DNA of 64,000 nt from Penelope pileata (GCA_013396635.1 WBMW01000147.1:625346-689345), one strand, 5' to 3'; positions 12,536 to 26,169 are shown, counted from the first letter of the stretch. The notes: a model not told the origin generated them from the sequence alone. Numbers and translations: made by a program.

Positions 12536-15500
12536 CAATCTGTCAACGAGACAGTCCTGGAGGGACTGCAACACGGATGCCTCCCTTTGGTAGGAAGCAG
12601 ACACACACAAGCCGATTGCCAACAACATGGCAAAGACTCACTTCATGGCCAGCCATGGTTTGTGGCAGGAACAAAGCAGGGACAGATTTCCTGTGGTGGC
12701 AGAAGGTTTGGGCAGAGGTTTGGCAGCTTTAATCTCCCAAGTTAAGGCTGCCCATTTGGCAGATGACAGTCTTCTGTCCCAGGAAGCATCCACCACAAAC
12801 ACCCATGAGAAAAAAACAAAGGAAACATCTCTAAGCGTGGAGATCTTTAGATGGGTGATATGATACTTGGAGATCTGGACGATCCCTTTCCCGGGCCTAC
12901 TCAATGCTTCTGCCATCCTGAGATCAGGGCTGCAGACCTGGGGAGTCAGACCTGCTTCCCAACCGGGCAGCTCACACCACCACCACAAGTGATGGAACAA
13001 ACACATACACACAACACCCAGAGGCACAGCAGGGCCCTCCCTCCCCTCCAATCTGCACTAATCTCCTCCAACGTCTGTGCTGCAGAAGATAATTTAGAGG
13101 CAATGGCATGCTCCCTAACACATTGCCTCTCTCATACAGCAATTAAATGTACATCATTGTCTGGCTGTCCTGTATCCTTGGGGCAGGAGGGATTGTCATC
13201 ATCTTAAAGTCATGATTTACAGAGGTAATAATCATGGCACCAGCCTCATTACATGCCAACTTTCGGGAAATTAGGTGATAGATATTATTCATTAACTTGC
13301 CACACGATACCCATATCCATCCATCTGTTGCAGCTGAGCTAACATTTTGGTTCAGAGCATGCAAGCTAATAGCTTCTTCAGGAAGGAAGCAGGCACTGTC
13401 CTGAAGTGTGACGGGGAGAAAAGAGTAAGATTGTAACTGGGTACAAACAGCTTACAAAAAAAAGAGAAAGAAAGAAAAAAAGAAATGAAACCAAGATCTC
13501 TCAGAGCTTGGAAGATCCATGAGCACTCAGCAGAAAGATGCTCAGGCCCATGCCCTCCAAAGCAGAGCAATATGTGGTTCTCAAAAACAGCATGCATGAG
13601 GCAAAACCTTTGTTCCTGGTGGGCTCAGCCCAAAAAGGTGAACCAAAAAGGTGGATTAACGCTACTGCGGGGTGCTCTGGCAGACTGCTTCATCACAGAG
13701 AGCTATCAGCACCTGGCCCATGCAGTTTGCTGGGGTTCAGCTGCCCTTCACTGCCAAAGCCCAGGGATGCTCCAGCCATCCTCAACCAGGAGCCCAGGCC
13801 AGCCTTCGACAGCCCATGTACTGTTAGGAGAGGAGAACACCGAATATCTGGCTCTCAAACCAGTGCCAAGATAGAAAGCCCCCAAAGTGCACAGGAGTGT
13901 GGTCATGGAGGAGACTAGGGACTCCAGGGCTAATCTGCTTCTCCCAAAAACTGCTCATCATCCAGGCTCCAGTTTTCCCTCAACTGAGATGGGCATTTTT
14001 CGAGAACTTAATTCCAGAATGAGTCACTGCCAAAAAGGGGGAATGAAAAGGATTCCTGTGAAGTATTTTTCATTATTATCTCTTTAGAGGAGGCTATGTT
14101 CTTAGGCACGGAGACCAGAGGGTAAATGCTGAGACCTCTGACAGGCACAATCCTACACTGCACAGACATCTACTCTCAAGCATTAGTCATCGTTAGGCAA
14201 TAATACAAATGGTTTCCCAGAAAAGCTCTTGCCAGAAGGAGGAGAAAACCGTGTGGATGGTGCTGCTGCAGCCAGGGCCAGCCTTTGGTGTGACAGCACT
14301 GCAGGTCCCCAACAGAGGCTCCTGAGCAACACAAAGTTCATGCTCAAACTACATTGTGTTCAGGGGCCAAATTTATCTTCTCTAACCCTATTTGATTCTT
14401 TTAACAAATGCTTCCTCAAGCAAAACACATTAACAAGTACTGCAAAAACAAAAGAGTTTCTCATTCCACCCTCAATGCATAGATGTGCTGCTGTCAGCCA
14501 CTGGAAACACCAAAGCTGGCTGTGGGTCTGGTAGCTGGGAAATGCTGCAAAAGGAGTGGCAGGAGGGCAAGGGACTGGGGCAAGGGGAGATAGAGAGCAG
14601 CCTGGGAGCTTGGAAGCCTGCATGATACATACAGGTTTGCAGCCAAGCAGGGGCAGACGGGACGTGCAGCCGGGCACGGGGAGCCAGGACCTGCCTGGCA
14701 GCTGCCCAGCTCGAGCTCAGCCAAAGCCTCCAGTGCATGCATGTGCCCAGTGCTCCAGCTCCAAGCCAGAGCTGACGGCCCCTGCTGCTCCTTCCCTTCC
14801 CAGCTCAGGGCATTTGGATGGGCACAGTCAAAAGCACGATGTGTGACAGCACAGCAGCAGTTGAGGAAAGGTATTTGCATCCCAGCTGTGCACGGTAATG
14901 AACAGCTTAGCAGCGTTATTACACCTAGAGCTGCTGATGCCCTCCATAGCACCTACTGAACAGCTCAGTAACCTGAGGAACAATAAAAACAGCATGAAAA
15001 GAAACTGTGCTTAGAGTCCATGTGCTCTGCTGGGTCAGTTACGCATAACAATACATCAGCACAGCCACAGCCTTCTCCCATCCCAGCCCCTCACTCCAGG
15101 CACCAGGTTCCTCCTCCTCACTGCTCCCGGGAGCAGGGATGGGAGCTGGGCTTGTGCCAGCACAGCCGACAGGCACAGGCTGTCCCACATCAGGAAGGAG
15201 GCAGCTCCTGCTTGGTGGCACACATGGGTGATGTGGCGGACACACTGCCCACGCTGCACGTCCCCACAGAACTGCACGTGCTCCTCAGCACCTCAGCTCG
15301 TCTTCCTAGGAGAACAGAAAGGAAGTTCAGCTGGAAACAAGGCTGATTTCTCTCTGTGACACTGAAGGGTTAAGAGTCATTCTGCAGGGCTGCTTATGAC
15401 ACCTGCAGCATATATCATGAGGTTAGATATTGTAATTAGCATTAAAGGGATGGAATTATAACTCTAGGATTCGCTCCGACAGATTTGTGTTCCTTCATGA

Positions 15501-16059
15501 CTCAGCTGCCCTTGCCTAGGGCAACAAGATGGCAGAGAAAGCGAAATGTTCAGCAGCAGAAAGGGATGAAAATACAAACACAGACTGGATTTGAAGGCAG
15601 TAAGGCTAGAAACAAGGAAAAGGGGGCACGAAACTCAGGAACAGCCTTACAGTGCAAGCAGTAGGGGCAAAAGTGCTCAACTGATTTCAAAACAACTCTG
15701 GAGCCATTCAGGGCAGGCAGCGGCGGGTGTGAGAGCTCACAGCTCTCATCAACCCCAGAGATCATCCCAAAGCAACGCACACAGAGCCCGCTGCCACATG
15801 GCACACACAGCACCAATGTAACATTCGTCCAAGAGGTCGGCCATCCTCACTGCACTCATTCTGGACGTTACAGCCTTCCTCCCTCATGTTTGTACACCTG
15901 GCCTAGTTAGGGAAGGCATGCTTAAAAGTAGATTTCGCCCAAATTAATCTGTAAACATAAAGATTCAGGAGCAAATTCAGCCCTGGTTTAATTCTACCAA
16001 AGTCACTGAAATCACCTCAGGGATAAACATGCCCAACTCACTTCTATGTCTCACTTTTA
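12536..16059. other. Unique intron sequence
   Basis: One polypurine tract at 13.46 kb; otherwise nothing. GC-rich open frames around 14.5-15.3 kb overlap on both strands and look like chance. Confidence 0.6.
13456..13489 (+). repeat. Polypurine GAAA-rich tract
   Basis: A-run followed by irregular GAAA units. Confidence 0.85.
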
Positions 16060-16250
16060 CAGGAACAGGCTGACCAGAGAGGTTGGGGATGCCCCGTCCC
16101 TGGAGGTGTTCAAGGCCAGGCTGGACAGGGCCCTGGGCAACTTGATCCAGCACTAGGATCTGGAGATTGGTGGCCCTGCCTGCAGCAGGGGGTTGGAATT
16201 TAATGATTCTTGGAAGTCCCTTCCAACTCAGGCCACTGTATGATTCTATG
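16060..16250 (+). mobile_element. CR1 LINE 3' fragment
   Basis: Reads AGGAACAGGCTGACCAGAGA, GGTGTTCAAGGCCAGGCTGG, GGGCAACTTGATCCAG and GGAAGTCCCTTCCAACTC, ending TATGATTCTATGA, the CR1 octamer tail. It is a short 5'-truncated insertion in plus orientation. Confidence 0.93.
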
Positions 16251-16933
16251 ACCAAAGGAGCTGTGCAACTGCAACTGGTGTAACGGGGCTCATGGACCAG
16301 CACTGCCACCTGTAAGACAGGCACGTCTGGCATGAAGGCAACAGATAAAAGTGCCTCTTGGCTCAGCTGCCCTTCAGCACTTCAACCACTGCTTCTGCAG
16401 ACGTTTTTTGCCTGGGAAAAAACTTACTTTTAGCTTTTCTCCAAAGCAACACAAGTAGCACACTCTCCTTCAGGTCACTGCCGCAGCACAGTGAGCGCTG
16501 GGAGGCCCTCGGGAACGTGAGCTTTCAGACAGATTAGTACAGCTTGGCTGGAGAAGCGAGGCCGACAGACACCACTTAACAGACTCTGAGCGGGGTTCAT
16601 CCCTCAACTGAATTTTCTTTATAGTCTCACAGTCCCTCGATCAGTCAAGTCAGCTCCCATATAATGAAGTGCAAACACTTTTGCTCTCACTAATTACTTT
16701 TAATTAAGACAGTGGAAAAAAGGGTAAGGATTTTTTATTCTTTTTTTTTTGGCCTTTATTTCCACTGCCTTCATTTTTAAAGAGGATCTCAAATATTCAG
16801 ATGTCAGAACCACAGGTTCAGTGATAATACCTCAGAAAAACACTGTAATGGAGTATTTTACAAATGTTAGGTTTGCACATAATGCCCGGCAGCACATTGA
16901 GGTACTGCACACCTATCTGATGGATCACTGGAA

Positions 16934-17115
16934 GAATCACAGTACTGCAGAACCATTAAGGTTGGAAAGAGCACTAACACCACCTAGTCCAACCATCAAC
17001 CCACCACCACTGTACCACTAAACCATATCACCCAGTGCGATATCTGCCCTGTTCTGGAATGTCTCCAGGGACGGTGACTTCACCACCTCCCTGGGCAGCT
17101 TGTTCCAGGACCTAG
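16934..17115 (-). mobile_element. CR1 LINE 3' fragment
   Basis: Reverse-oriented CR1 tail and 3' region: AATCACAGTACTGCAGAACC, TTAAGGTTGGAAAGAGC, CCTAGTCCAACCATC, CCACCACTGTACCACTAAAC and GGAATGTCTCCAGGGACGG. It lies about 0.7 kb from an oppositely oriented CR1 at 16.06-16.25 kb; the two are separate insertions of different subfamilies. Confidence 0.92.
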
Positions 17116-18550
17116 GAGAGAGCTGTGGGGCCTTCCTTACACAAAGCTCTTGGCAAATTTAGGGAGTTTATCTCAGTTACTGTGTCACCATTGGCTTTTT
17201 AAAACCTTTTTGTGAATCATAATTAATGATATTAGAGTGATGCACAGATATAATCAACTCTGTGCTTCAGCCCGTAAAGGACAACACCAAGGGCAAGAAA
17301 GCACAAATAAAAACCAGAAAATGCAAAGCTCTCAGCCCTGAGACTGTGGGTCGAGCTGTTCTGCAAGAGCACAAACTGTTCCATCTCCTCTCATTCTGCT
17401 GGGTGACCCTGAGGCACTGCTGGCGGGGGGGTGGCTCTGGGGGCCAGGGGGCAGCCCTGCCCACGGCCCCGCCACAGCAATGCACACGCCGTCTCCAGCG
17501 CTCCCGGGCCCCCAGCTCGCCACTCTAATTTTAGCACTGACAGCCTTGAGAGCATCTGGGGAAGACGTCTGCTGTGCAGACGCCAGCAGCCAGTGGCAGA
17601 GCCCCTGCAAAGCAACAGAAAACCCCTTGAGAGGTTCACAGAGGCCAACACCAGGAGGACCCAGCCAAAAGCTGCGTTTCAGCAGGGGAGATCAGCATCC
17701 CACTCATCTCCACTGCTGCCTCCTGCCAGGTCCCTGCGGCATGCAGAGCTCATCCCCTTCCTTTGGAGAACAGGGAGCTGTTCAAAACGATGCACTCCTA
17801 AATCCCCAATTCACCCGCTGCCTCTTCCCTGAAGAGAAGAGCTCTAGCCATCCCTAACCGCCACAGATAACACCATTGAGAAAGGGATGTCATATCGGGC
17901 ATCAAGCTGTTGGAGAAAATCCCACTCTTATCTCAGCAAAACAACTTTCCCTTCCTACCTCTGGCAGAAGAAAGGCTGACCCCACCTAGCTGCAATTGCA
18001 TAACAAGCTGCAGCATCTAAAGCAACGTTTACCTGGGGAAAAGATAAGGGGCAAATGCTTTGTGCCCAGCTCACAGTCTGTAAGGGGATGCAGCACACGG
18101 AAATCAAGAAGTAAGGACAGTGGCAGCTATCAGCCAGATCAGAGGAGGAGCAGTTTGGAAAAGCAGTCCCTGGGAAGAGGATGCACAACAGAGGGCTGCA
18201 CAGGGAGATGGGCAGGACGAGCCAGTCAGGCTTTTCCACCTCTGTGCACAGATGTGGTGCCACAGCAAGACTCTCCTCCTGCCACCGTGGTCACTGGGAC
18301 ACCACAGCTGCACTTGCAGCCCCACGTGCCTCCTGAACCCACTGCCCTCTTTGTGCACCCAGGGCCAAGGAGTCAGTTCAAAGACACCAGAAAATCCCAG
18401 CAATGCTGAGCCCCAGATCTATGCCCAACAGGCTGAATCCACCAGCCCCTGAGCAGCCAATGTGGCTTTCTGTTCCTTTGAGGAAGAATGTTAGCTAATA
18501 TTGATGCTCATTAAAAACAAAGAACAAAAAGACTTTTTGCAAGGCTAGGG

Positions 18551-18565
18551 GAAAAAAAAAAAAAA
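18551..18565 (+). repeat. Poly-A tract
   Basis: About 15 consecutive A after a GGGG. Confidence 0.9.
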
Positions 18566-19394
18566 GTGCTGCTGTCTTGGGAAACATCTTTCTCACTAGT
18601 TTCTCCTTAAGGATTCAGTTTAGACTTGTGGGAACTTAACACTAAGAAACTTGCCCATAATTTGCATGCCCCAAACAGCAGAGAGATATCATGAGATCTG
18701 GTATTACTGAGACTTCTTTCCTTTGGCAAAACATATTCCAGAACATTTACTTGCAGAAAAGTTCACACATCATTACAACTAAACGGTGTGCCTAGCGAAT
18801 GAAGACAGGGCACAAGATGACACATTACCCTGTGGTTTTATTATACAGGCCTTGCTTACTTACCTCATTTGCAAAATTAGGGTTGGTCATAATCCTTCCA
18901 TCAGTCTTTCCTGAAAATTAGGAATAGGCTGAACCAGATTTTCCAACTAAAAAAAATCTTCCCACAGTTTCAGAGACGTGAAAATGGATTTGCCAAGTAT
19001 TTCATCCGAAGGAGCTTTCTGAAGTACCAACCCTGCACCTGAACACTGAAATGTTCCTCTGCAAGACATTGGGGAGGTGCTCCAGCAAGCGTCCCCCAGC
19101 AGCACGCACTGCCCAAACAATCCCTCACTCTGTGCCCAGACTACCAAGCAAGAAGGAACGTGGCCCAAAGGGCACACACAGTTAAAAACCTTTCAAACAG
19201 GCATGAGTTCTCCAAACCCACAAGCTCTGCAAACTGAGCCCAAAGAGGTCCCCCAAGAAGGATGCTGACGCTTGCCTTCAGGCAGGTGTAAGCTACACAT
19301 CACCCACTGCCAGTCAGGACTCTGGAGCTCAAAAGCCCTATTTTGCAATGCTCAAGAAAGCCACCTCCACCCAAAGAGCTCAGGGTTCAGTTAA

Positions 19395-19515
19395 ACCTCA
19401 CTATCCACATCTCACAGATGGGAACCGCGATACAGAGGAGCTAAGTGACTTGCCTGAGGTTATACAAGAAGTCTGAGGCCAACCCAAGTCCAATAAGTCC
19501 CAATCCAACACGTTA
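19395..19515 (-). mobile_element. MIR-like ancient SINE fragment
   Basis: The segment TCTCACAGATGGGAACCGCG, TACAGAGGAGCTAAGTGACT, TGCCTGAGGTTATACAAGAA and GTCTGAGG matches, in order, the reverse complement of the MIR core (ATTTTACAGATGAGGAAACT, GAGGTTAAGTGACTTGCCCA, AGGTCACACAGCTAG). MIR relics occur across amniotes. Divergence is high, as expected for that age. Confidence 0.75.
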
Positions 19516-20124
19516 ACCACACTTTTTCATGTGGTGACCGGTCTGAAGCTTACAAGCTGCTGCTGTTTTGCAAGACAAAGACACATCCCCAGGCACCTCC
19601 TCAGCAAGTGCCCACAGCAGCCAGTGACTTCAAAAGCAGCAGCTAAGTCTCACACAGTGGCTCTGGGGAGCCTGGAGCTCAGTGCCCTTTCTTCCTCCCT
19701 GCTGAGGAAGCAGCCCTTGCCCCCAGCCCTCCCCTTGCCCCCAGCACTGTAGGGCAGTGCCGAGCTCTCTGCCACCTGCCAACCCTTACCTGCTGGCTGC
19801 AAAGTGGGGCAGCTGTTGCCATAACACACAGGGTTACCAAGGAAATACAGCAATATGTTTATCAATATGGAGTGTTGGGTGTGCACAGATAAACCAGCTA
19901 AATTCATTCAGGCTGGAGCCGCTCCTGTTCTCCAGCTCCCATAATCCACCTGCAAGTAAGTCCCTTCTCTGTGGCTTCAGACCTTACCGTACACACAAGC
20001 AGAGGCACAGAAAGCCTTCTGACCTGCAGAGCTTCCTCATTCCTTCAGGCTGGCACTGCAGGCTGCCCACAGAAATGGCACAGTCTGTGTAGTTGCGGTT
20101 TTCCAGATCCAAGAGAACAAAGCC

Positions 20125-20225
20125 CTGAGCAACCGGCTCCAATCCCATGGCCAAGCCTGCTTCGAGCAGCACATGGCACTAGATGCCTCCTGAGGTCCTT
20201 TCCAGCCTCCATTACCTTCTGATCT
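20125..20225 (+). mobile_element. Short old CR1 LINE 3' fragment
   Basis: Text GAGCAACCGGCTCCAATCCC, CTGCTTCGAGCAGCACATGG, CACTAGATGCCTCCTGAGGT and CCTTTCCAGCCTCCATTACC follows the order of the CR1 3' end (TTTGAGCAGG...GACTAGATGACCTCCTGAGGT...CCTTCCAACC). It has no clear octamer tail and is diverged. Confidence 0.7.
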
Positions 20226-21394
20226 TTCCTGGACATTTTTCTGCTTCCCAGTTCCCCCTCAATGCCATGAAACGCTCAACACCACAAGGCAGCAGCACAT
20301 GTGGAACTCGAGCATCTCAGTCTCTTTTTGACCACCCCTACAGGCAGCATGTCCTTCCCTCACTGCAGCTTCATGCATACGTGCATGTTGTAGCCCACAC
20401 TCACAGCTCCTAACTTTGCAAGAAACAGTAAAACATGGAAAATGAGAAATAAGCCCAACTCATTCATAGAAATGGGGCTGGGTGCAATCAGCCCAGAGTT
20501 AGAGAACGAAGACTAGAACCTCACTCTCAACACTGCGGTTACCCAGACCAAGTTCCATCCTCCTACAATTCCCAGACATCAGCCTAGGAATATTCCCAAA
20601 TCCACTGCCAACAGTAATTCCAATATTGCCTTAAAAAAAAATGAAATTAAAATCTTTGATGAATTTTTTTAAAAATACCTAAACATAAGATATGATTGAG
20701 CCAGTAAAAAAGAGGGTGGTGGTACAACTTAAAGAAAAAAATGAAAGGAGCTGATCAGTAAAGCTCCCTCCCTGCTCTCAGATACCATCCCACACTCCTA
20801 TTCCATCTTACATGCATTTGCCTGGAGCTGCGGGCATGAAGGACTCCTCCCAGCAGTGCCTACCATACACTGAATTCCCCTACTGACTGCTCTGATTTCT
20901 CTTCAAGGTGGACGGTTTTAGAGACCTTGCAGGAAATTTTGGGTTTTCCCCCCATTCTTTTTGTTAAACAAAATTTTAAAAGCAAGCCACCTGAGTGCTC
21001 ACGTTCTTCCAAACAAGTTCACACACACCTTCAAAATCAGGAAGAGGAAATAACCTAACTTGTGAAACAGGCTGGGATTTACTTTATTTTAATTATTAAA
21101 AACGGTGGTGTTAATTTCAGAGCCTTCAATAATTCAGTTTAATTACCCAAGAGACAAAACTGTCAGACTGAACACTGTAAAATATATATAAACAAAACAA
21201 GACATATCAGTGGCAGGCAGAATGACTCAATCTATTACCGCGTCCCCAAATAAATGCCACACTACAGAGCTCTGGCACGGCTGCAGGTAATAAAAGTGAC
21301 ACCAAACGTTTCAGGAGGGAACAATGCAATTGCTCCCGCGTTCAGTTAGAAGCAGGTGACAGCATCCTTTCTTCCACTCAATTGCGTGTTTTCC

Positions 21395-21419
21395 TTTTTT
21401 TTTTTTTCTTTTTTTTTTT
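21395..21419 (+). repeat. Poly-T tract bordering a CpG-dense block
   Basis: T13, C, T11, directly left of the CpG-dense block that starts at about 21425. Confidence 0.95.
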
Positions 21420-21424
21420 GAAGA

Positions 21425-21860
21425 CGTAACCCCTCATCCCCTCCAGATCCTTTGTGCGACGCACAATGCACCCTGCACAGATGGCACTGACTTGCCAGAC
21501 AAACTGCTCCGGCTGATTGTTCATCCCGGCCACGAGCAGCGGGAGAGCGCGTGGGGCCACGGACCCCACAGCCGCAAATCATCCCGCGGCAGGCAGCTGC
21601 CCCAGAGCCTCGGGCTCCCCACTCACAGCTCTCCAGACAGTGCGTGGGGGTGAGGAAAGCCTGGAAAAATGGAAGGCTGCCCAAAAAAAGGCTCATACAC
21701 CGAAAAGAGTTGAATTAGTCGTGACAGCAACAAAAGCAGCATCTTTAGGCTGCCTTCCACGGGAAGCCTCTCCAGCACAAAGGAGAGCATCCCACTCTTC
21801 CCGCGAATCGCTGCCTCCCTCCGCGCCAATCACAGCCCCGCTCTCACCAGCGCTTCCCGG
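21425..21860. promoter_or_regulatory. CpG-dense intronic block (possible CpG island)
   Basis: I count about 27 CpG in roughly 440 bases, with high GC, in an intron where CpG is otherwise scarce. It includes GAGCGCGTGG, TCCCGCGGCA and TCCGCGCCAATCAC (GC-rich CCAAT context). It has no splice or coding signal I recognise. It could be an enhancer, an alternative promoter or an old first exon. The class is inferred from composition only. Confidence 0.45.
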
Positions 21861-22503
21861 CGTGCCTCTCTTGTTGCCAGTGCTGCTGGAAATGGACCCT
21901 TCCATTTGATCTGATTAATTTATTTCTTCTCTCAAGCACATTTGGGGGAGGGGAACGAGGTGGGAGTGCTCAGGGAAAGGACCCCCAAATAAATCTGCGT
22001 CAGCGTCTTGTCACCAAACCGCTCCCAGCAAAACAAATGCCAGGTGAAATTCCATAAGGCACCAACAGACCATTAAACGCAGATTCCTGCAAATAGAAAC
22101 ACCATCAAAAAAGGTCACGTCAGTAGCAAGGGTGACCTGCCCCACCACACCCACTGCTGCCTCACCCAGGAGAGGCACTTCTGATGCTCAACCTAAAGTT
22201 AGAGAGAAATTGGGAAATCTGTACCTTTTATTGATGGTGCTGTTATGGAATTCGGTGAATGGATAACACGCCCGGTATCTACTAAACTGAATATAAAAAC
22301 AAAAAGGAAAGAAAAAGCCCACGGCAAGACTAATATTAATACCCAGACATGTCACTCTCAATTAAGTTCATATCTAATGAGCACATTTTCTCCATGCACT
22401 GTCCACCGATGCTGTAAGCAATGGCCAATGAAAAGCATAAAATGCTGCCACTGGAAAGCAATGATCTGTACTGGTGAATTTTGAACCAACCAATTATGAA
22501 CAC

Positions 22504-22523
22504 TTTTTTTTTTTTTTTTTTTT
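22504..22523 (+). repeat. Poly-T tract
   Basis: Twenty consecutive T. Confidence 0.95.
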
Positions 22524-22671
22524 AAATGGAACAAGCAGGGTTTCTATGGATTGTAGTCCAGGATGCCAGAAAATGTCTGCAGCCACAAAATGTCCAGACA
22601 CATGCTTCTCACAGCCTGCAACTGCTATCTGCCATTACTTGATTCGCTATCACTACTACCTCTGTAAATAC

Positions 22672-22698
22672 TATGTGTGTATATATATATATATATAA
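22672..22698 (+). repeat. (TG)n(TA)n microsatellite
   Basis: TATGTGTGT followed by an alternating TA run of about eight units; likely length-polymorphic. Confidence 0.93.
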
Positions 22699-25556
22699 TG
22701 TAAAAATATATTCTGCACACCCTAACTGACAGCCATTTGCACTTAGCATTGCATTTGCATTGCAATTTCCAGTTTTCCATGAACATCAGCTGCTTCTCCA
22801 GACTGCACAAGATCTGGAGCTAAGTGGTCGAATCTATCAAAGCAGCACTGTTTATTATGATGCAGGATGCAATTTCGCTTTGTGCTATCCACATGCCCTA
22901 AAATCAACCTACGGGAGAGTTATACCATTCCAACACCAAAAAACTTCCATCACTCCCAAAGCGCTTATCTCTCCCTGCAGCAGGGAGAAGCCAGCATGGC
23001 TCTGGGAGCAGAGCCCCACGCAGCAGAGCAGGGCAGATCTCGAGCTTGTAGGGCAGGGTAGCACAGTGGCCAAGCCAACAAGTCCTGACACACCACTTCC
23101 CCGCAGGAGCTTACGTTACGCCCGGATCCAGCATCGCAGCCTACATTCCCACAGGCATCCGGCCCTGGGTTGCGCTCCCTGACAAGGCAACAGGCACACC
23201 CTCCAAATCATTTTAATTAAAGCTACTTGTAAGGAGAAGTTGACCTCCTCCCCAATCCAGTTCACTTTGTAGCCTTCATCAAATTAAGCTTTGGACTGAA
23301 GATATTAATGTAATCCACATTAGTCTGCATGGCTGGAGACTCCTGGAGGCAATGCAGGGCTCTGAGGCACAGCAGAGAGCCGCTTTGTGTCACCTCTCTG
23401 CCTTATGACGCCCTGATACATTTCTCTCTCTCTCCTTTCCTTTCTTTCCAGGAAGAAATCACTTAATTCCAAGGATGCTGCAGCACTTGACTGGTTCTCC
23501 TCCCCTACATGAATGCTCTGGAGCAAACACCTCCAAGAAGCTCTACACATCTCTTTGGTGTTGAGGAGGCCCTGGAGACCCTGATTCCCACTGTACTGCC
23601 ATGGTACTGACCTACCCTTCTCAGCAGGGAGAGCACACTAAAAATGGGTGCTTAAACCCAAAGCGTACATAAAAAGCCATTCCTACCCCATGACAGACCT
23701 GTTCAGCAGCAACAACCTGAATACAAGCGTTGAAGCCAGGTATATGCCTCTCCTTTCCAGATACATCATTGCTTGTGTCTACACTGCTGGCCTGGCTTGC
23801 TCCAGAGCTCTGACCCACCTCCATCCATCACCTCATCGATAATACCTCATCTTCCATCCTAAACCAACAATCACAGGCCAAGGCACTAATCCTAGTGGGG
23901 TGTTGGATAGAGCAGAAAGATCATGCTGATCTTTCATCCTCCCTTCCTCCTCCTGCCAGCATTTTCTCACTACCTTCTACCTATTTTAGGCACTAGGTGT
24001 TTCAAGGCAGCACAGCAAGAGAGAAGAGAAAGGAACACACTACGAATGTGCAGTCCATTCCTCAAATATTTTAAGGCCCCAGGTGAATTCTCCATGAGGA
24101 TTCCCCCAGAAATTAACAAATAACAACAAAATAGTAGGTCCCTCTCTCAGGCTGAACCTGTAATTGCAACAAAACAACATCTATCCCTGAGGGTTGAAGA
24201 ACTGGGAGAAGAAATGCTCTGAGTCAGTTCAACCTCAAATAAATAATGCTGTTGTTTTAAAATTACCCATCTTTCTGAAGTCAGCCAGGCAGAAGTGATC
24301 CTTTCCAAACCTATCTGCTCTGTTTTTCCTTACTGCTTTAGCTAGGCTTCAAAGGAGAGAGAGGCTGCAAAGGAAAAGCCCACATTTTCAAGAAGGTATC
24401 CCAGCCCCACCTAGCCCCCACACCCACATACACGCACTGCGCTCCGATACAATCAGGTATTACAGCTTCAGCTCTGCTAAATCCAATTTATCTGCCAGGT
24501 CATAAATCTTGCCGTGTATTGGAGCAGAGCCTCAGTTTCAAGCTCCAGGAGATGCTTCTCCCAAGTAATGGATGTCCCAAATGGGCTAATTTAACCCGTG
24601 AGTGAGGCCGAGGGAAACAAGCAGAGCTGGCTCGTCAGCATGTGCAGCTCAAAATGGAAAGTCAGCAGATGATCAAGACCTAAATGTTTAGCAAATAATG
24701 AGGAAATAAAAAATATATATATTTGTATTCAACAGCTCCACAGAGTCTGTAAAAACACTCCAGGGTCAAATCCGCATGTGGATTCTTGAAGGATCAGTCA
24801 TATGTTATGAAATTCTCCCTCCAAAACACTTAAGTTTTAAGACTACCTGGCAGAGACAAAAGACCTGGTAGGAAATCAAATCTGTTTCACAGGGTAATTA
24901 TGTTCCATCCCTTAAAGCTGTTGCCAATACCGAAGAAGTGGGAAATTAGGATTATCGCCTCAAAACGCTGCAGTAACAACCCTTGCAACATCACCACCTG
25001 GCAGCCTCGCAGGGCTGAGCACTTGCACAACGCCCGAGCCTGGCACAAGGCCCACGTGTTTGGGGAGGGGAAGACACAGAAGCTGCAGCAGGCAATGAGC
25101 AGAGCAAAAATGCACAGGGGTGTGATCCTGAGCTCTGGGAAACAGACTGCAGGGCTTCTTCAGTCTTTTCTTGGTCACAAGTCATGCCAGTTTAGATGCA
25201 GGCTTGATCACCTGCTTTCGGTGAGCAGCTTGCTGTGAGGTACCCATTGGTCACGTTTCAGTGGCTCACTTTGCTGAGGTCCCTTTGCTATAGGTGTGAC
25301 TGGAGGAGGTTGTTACTGGAATTCCTGGTTATTGCAGGGCAGGACAGGGTAGCTTCTAGCAGACTGCTGAGAAGGAAAGACTGATGTACAACCAGCTTTG
25401 CCACTCAAGAACACATGTTGGGTAACTGGCCGCTCCCATGCATTTGTTTTCTGCAAGGTCTATTTTGAGCCCAAGCTTAAGCTGTGCATTCAAGACAGAG
25501 GAATTTCCTCTGTCTTGAAGACACTAACAATATGGTTTGGTTTTACTGCACAAGGT

Positions 25557-25566
25557 CCCCCCCCCC
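25557..25566 (+). repeat. C10 homopolymer
   Basis: Ten consecutive C between GGT and AGAG. Confidence 0.9.
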
Positions 25567-26169
25567 AGAGTCCAACAGTATTTCTTATGAAATCAGCTAA
25601 AACACTGGAGTAAAGAAAAAGAAATCCTAAAGCAATGGCAATCTGCCAAACTTGAGACACTCTGGGAACTCAGGTAACTCACTGCACAAGCCAAGAGGAG
25701 AAATGAAGTACTCTGCTCCTTCCCTTCAGTCTCTTTTTTGTGCTTTATAGATAAGACAGCAACAACAAAAGTGTAAGTCAGGACTACAAAAGCAAGGACC
25801 TGCTGAGATACACTGCAGGCAGGACAGAAACACTCCCTCCTGTAGCCCTGCCAACACAACTCAGCCCAGGCTGAAAACTTCACTGGAGCTCTGACAGCAC
25901 ACAGGGACATGGGAACCTCAGAGGCACCAAGGAGGTTTCTCCCTCTCAGAGGCCAGGCCCCGATGTGTACGTGTCGGTTGCATTGCCTTGCTCAAGGAGC
26001 TTGTTATTCCCTGTGGAGGCTGACACGCTGAGCTCCTGGTGACCAGCAGACGGCCTCTACCAACTCCTCCCTCTGCTTAGCATCACCCTTGCACAGCCAG
26101 CTGGTTTGGGGCATAACGCTTCAAAAACAGCAGCAGATTGATTTGACAGTCCACTGGGGAACAAGACTT

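Larger units (their letters stand above)
17116..20124. other. Unique intron sequence with one ancient SINE
   Basis: GC-rich patch at about 17.40-17.53 kb, poly-A at 18.55 kb and the MIR relic at 19.4 kb. No gene is supported. Confidence 0.6.
20226..26169. other. Unique intron sequence with homopolymers and CpG-dense block
   Basis: Contains the poly-T and CpG block at 21.4-21.86 kb, a second poly-T and a TG/TA microsatellite at 22.5-22.7 kb. No gene is supported. Confidence 0.6.
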
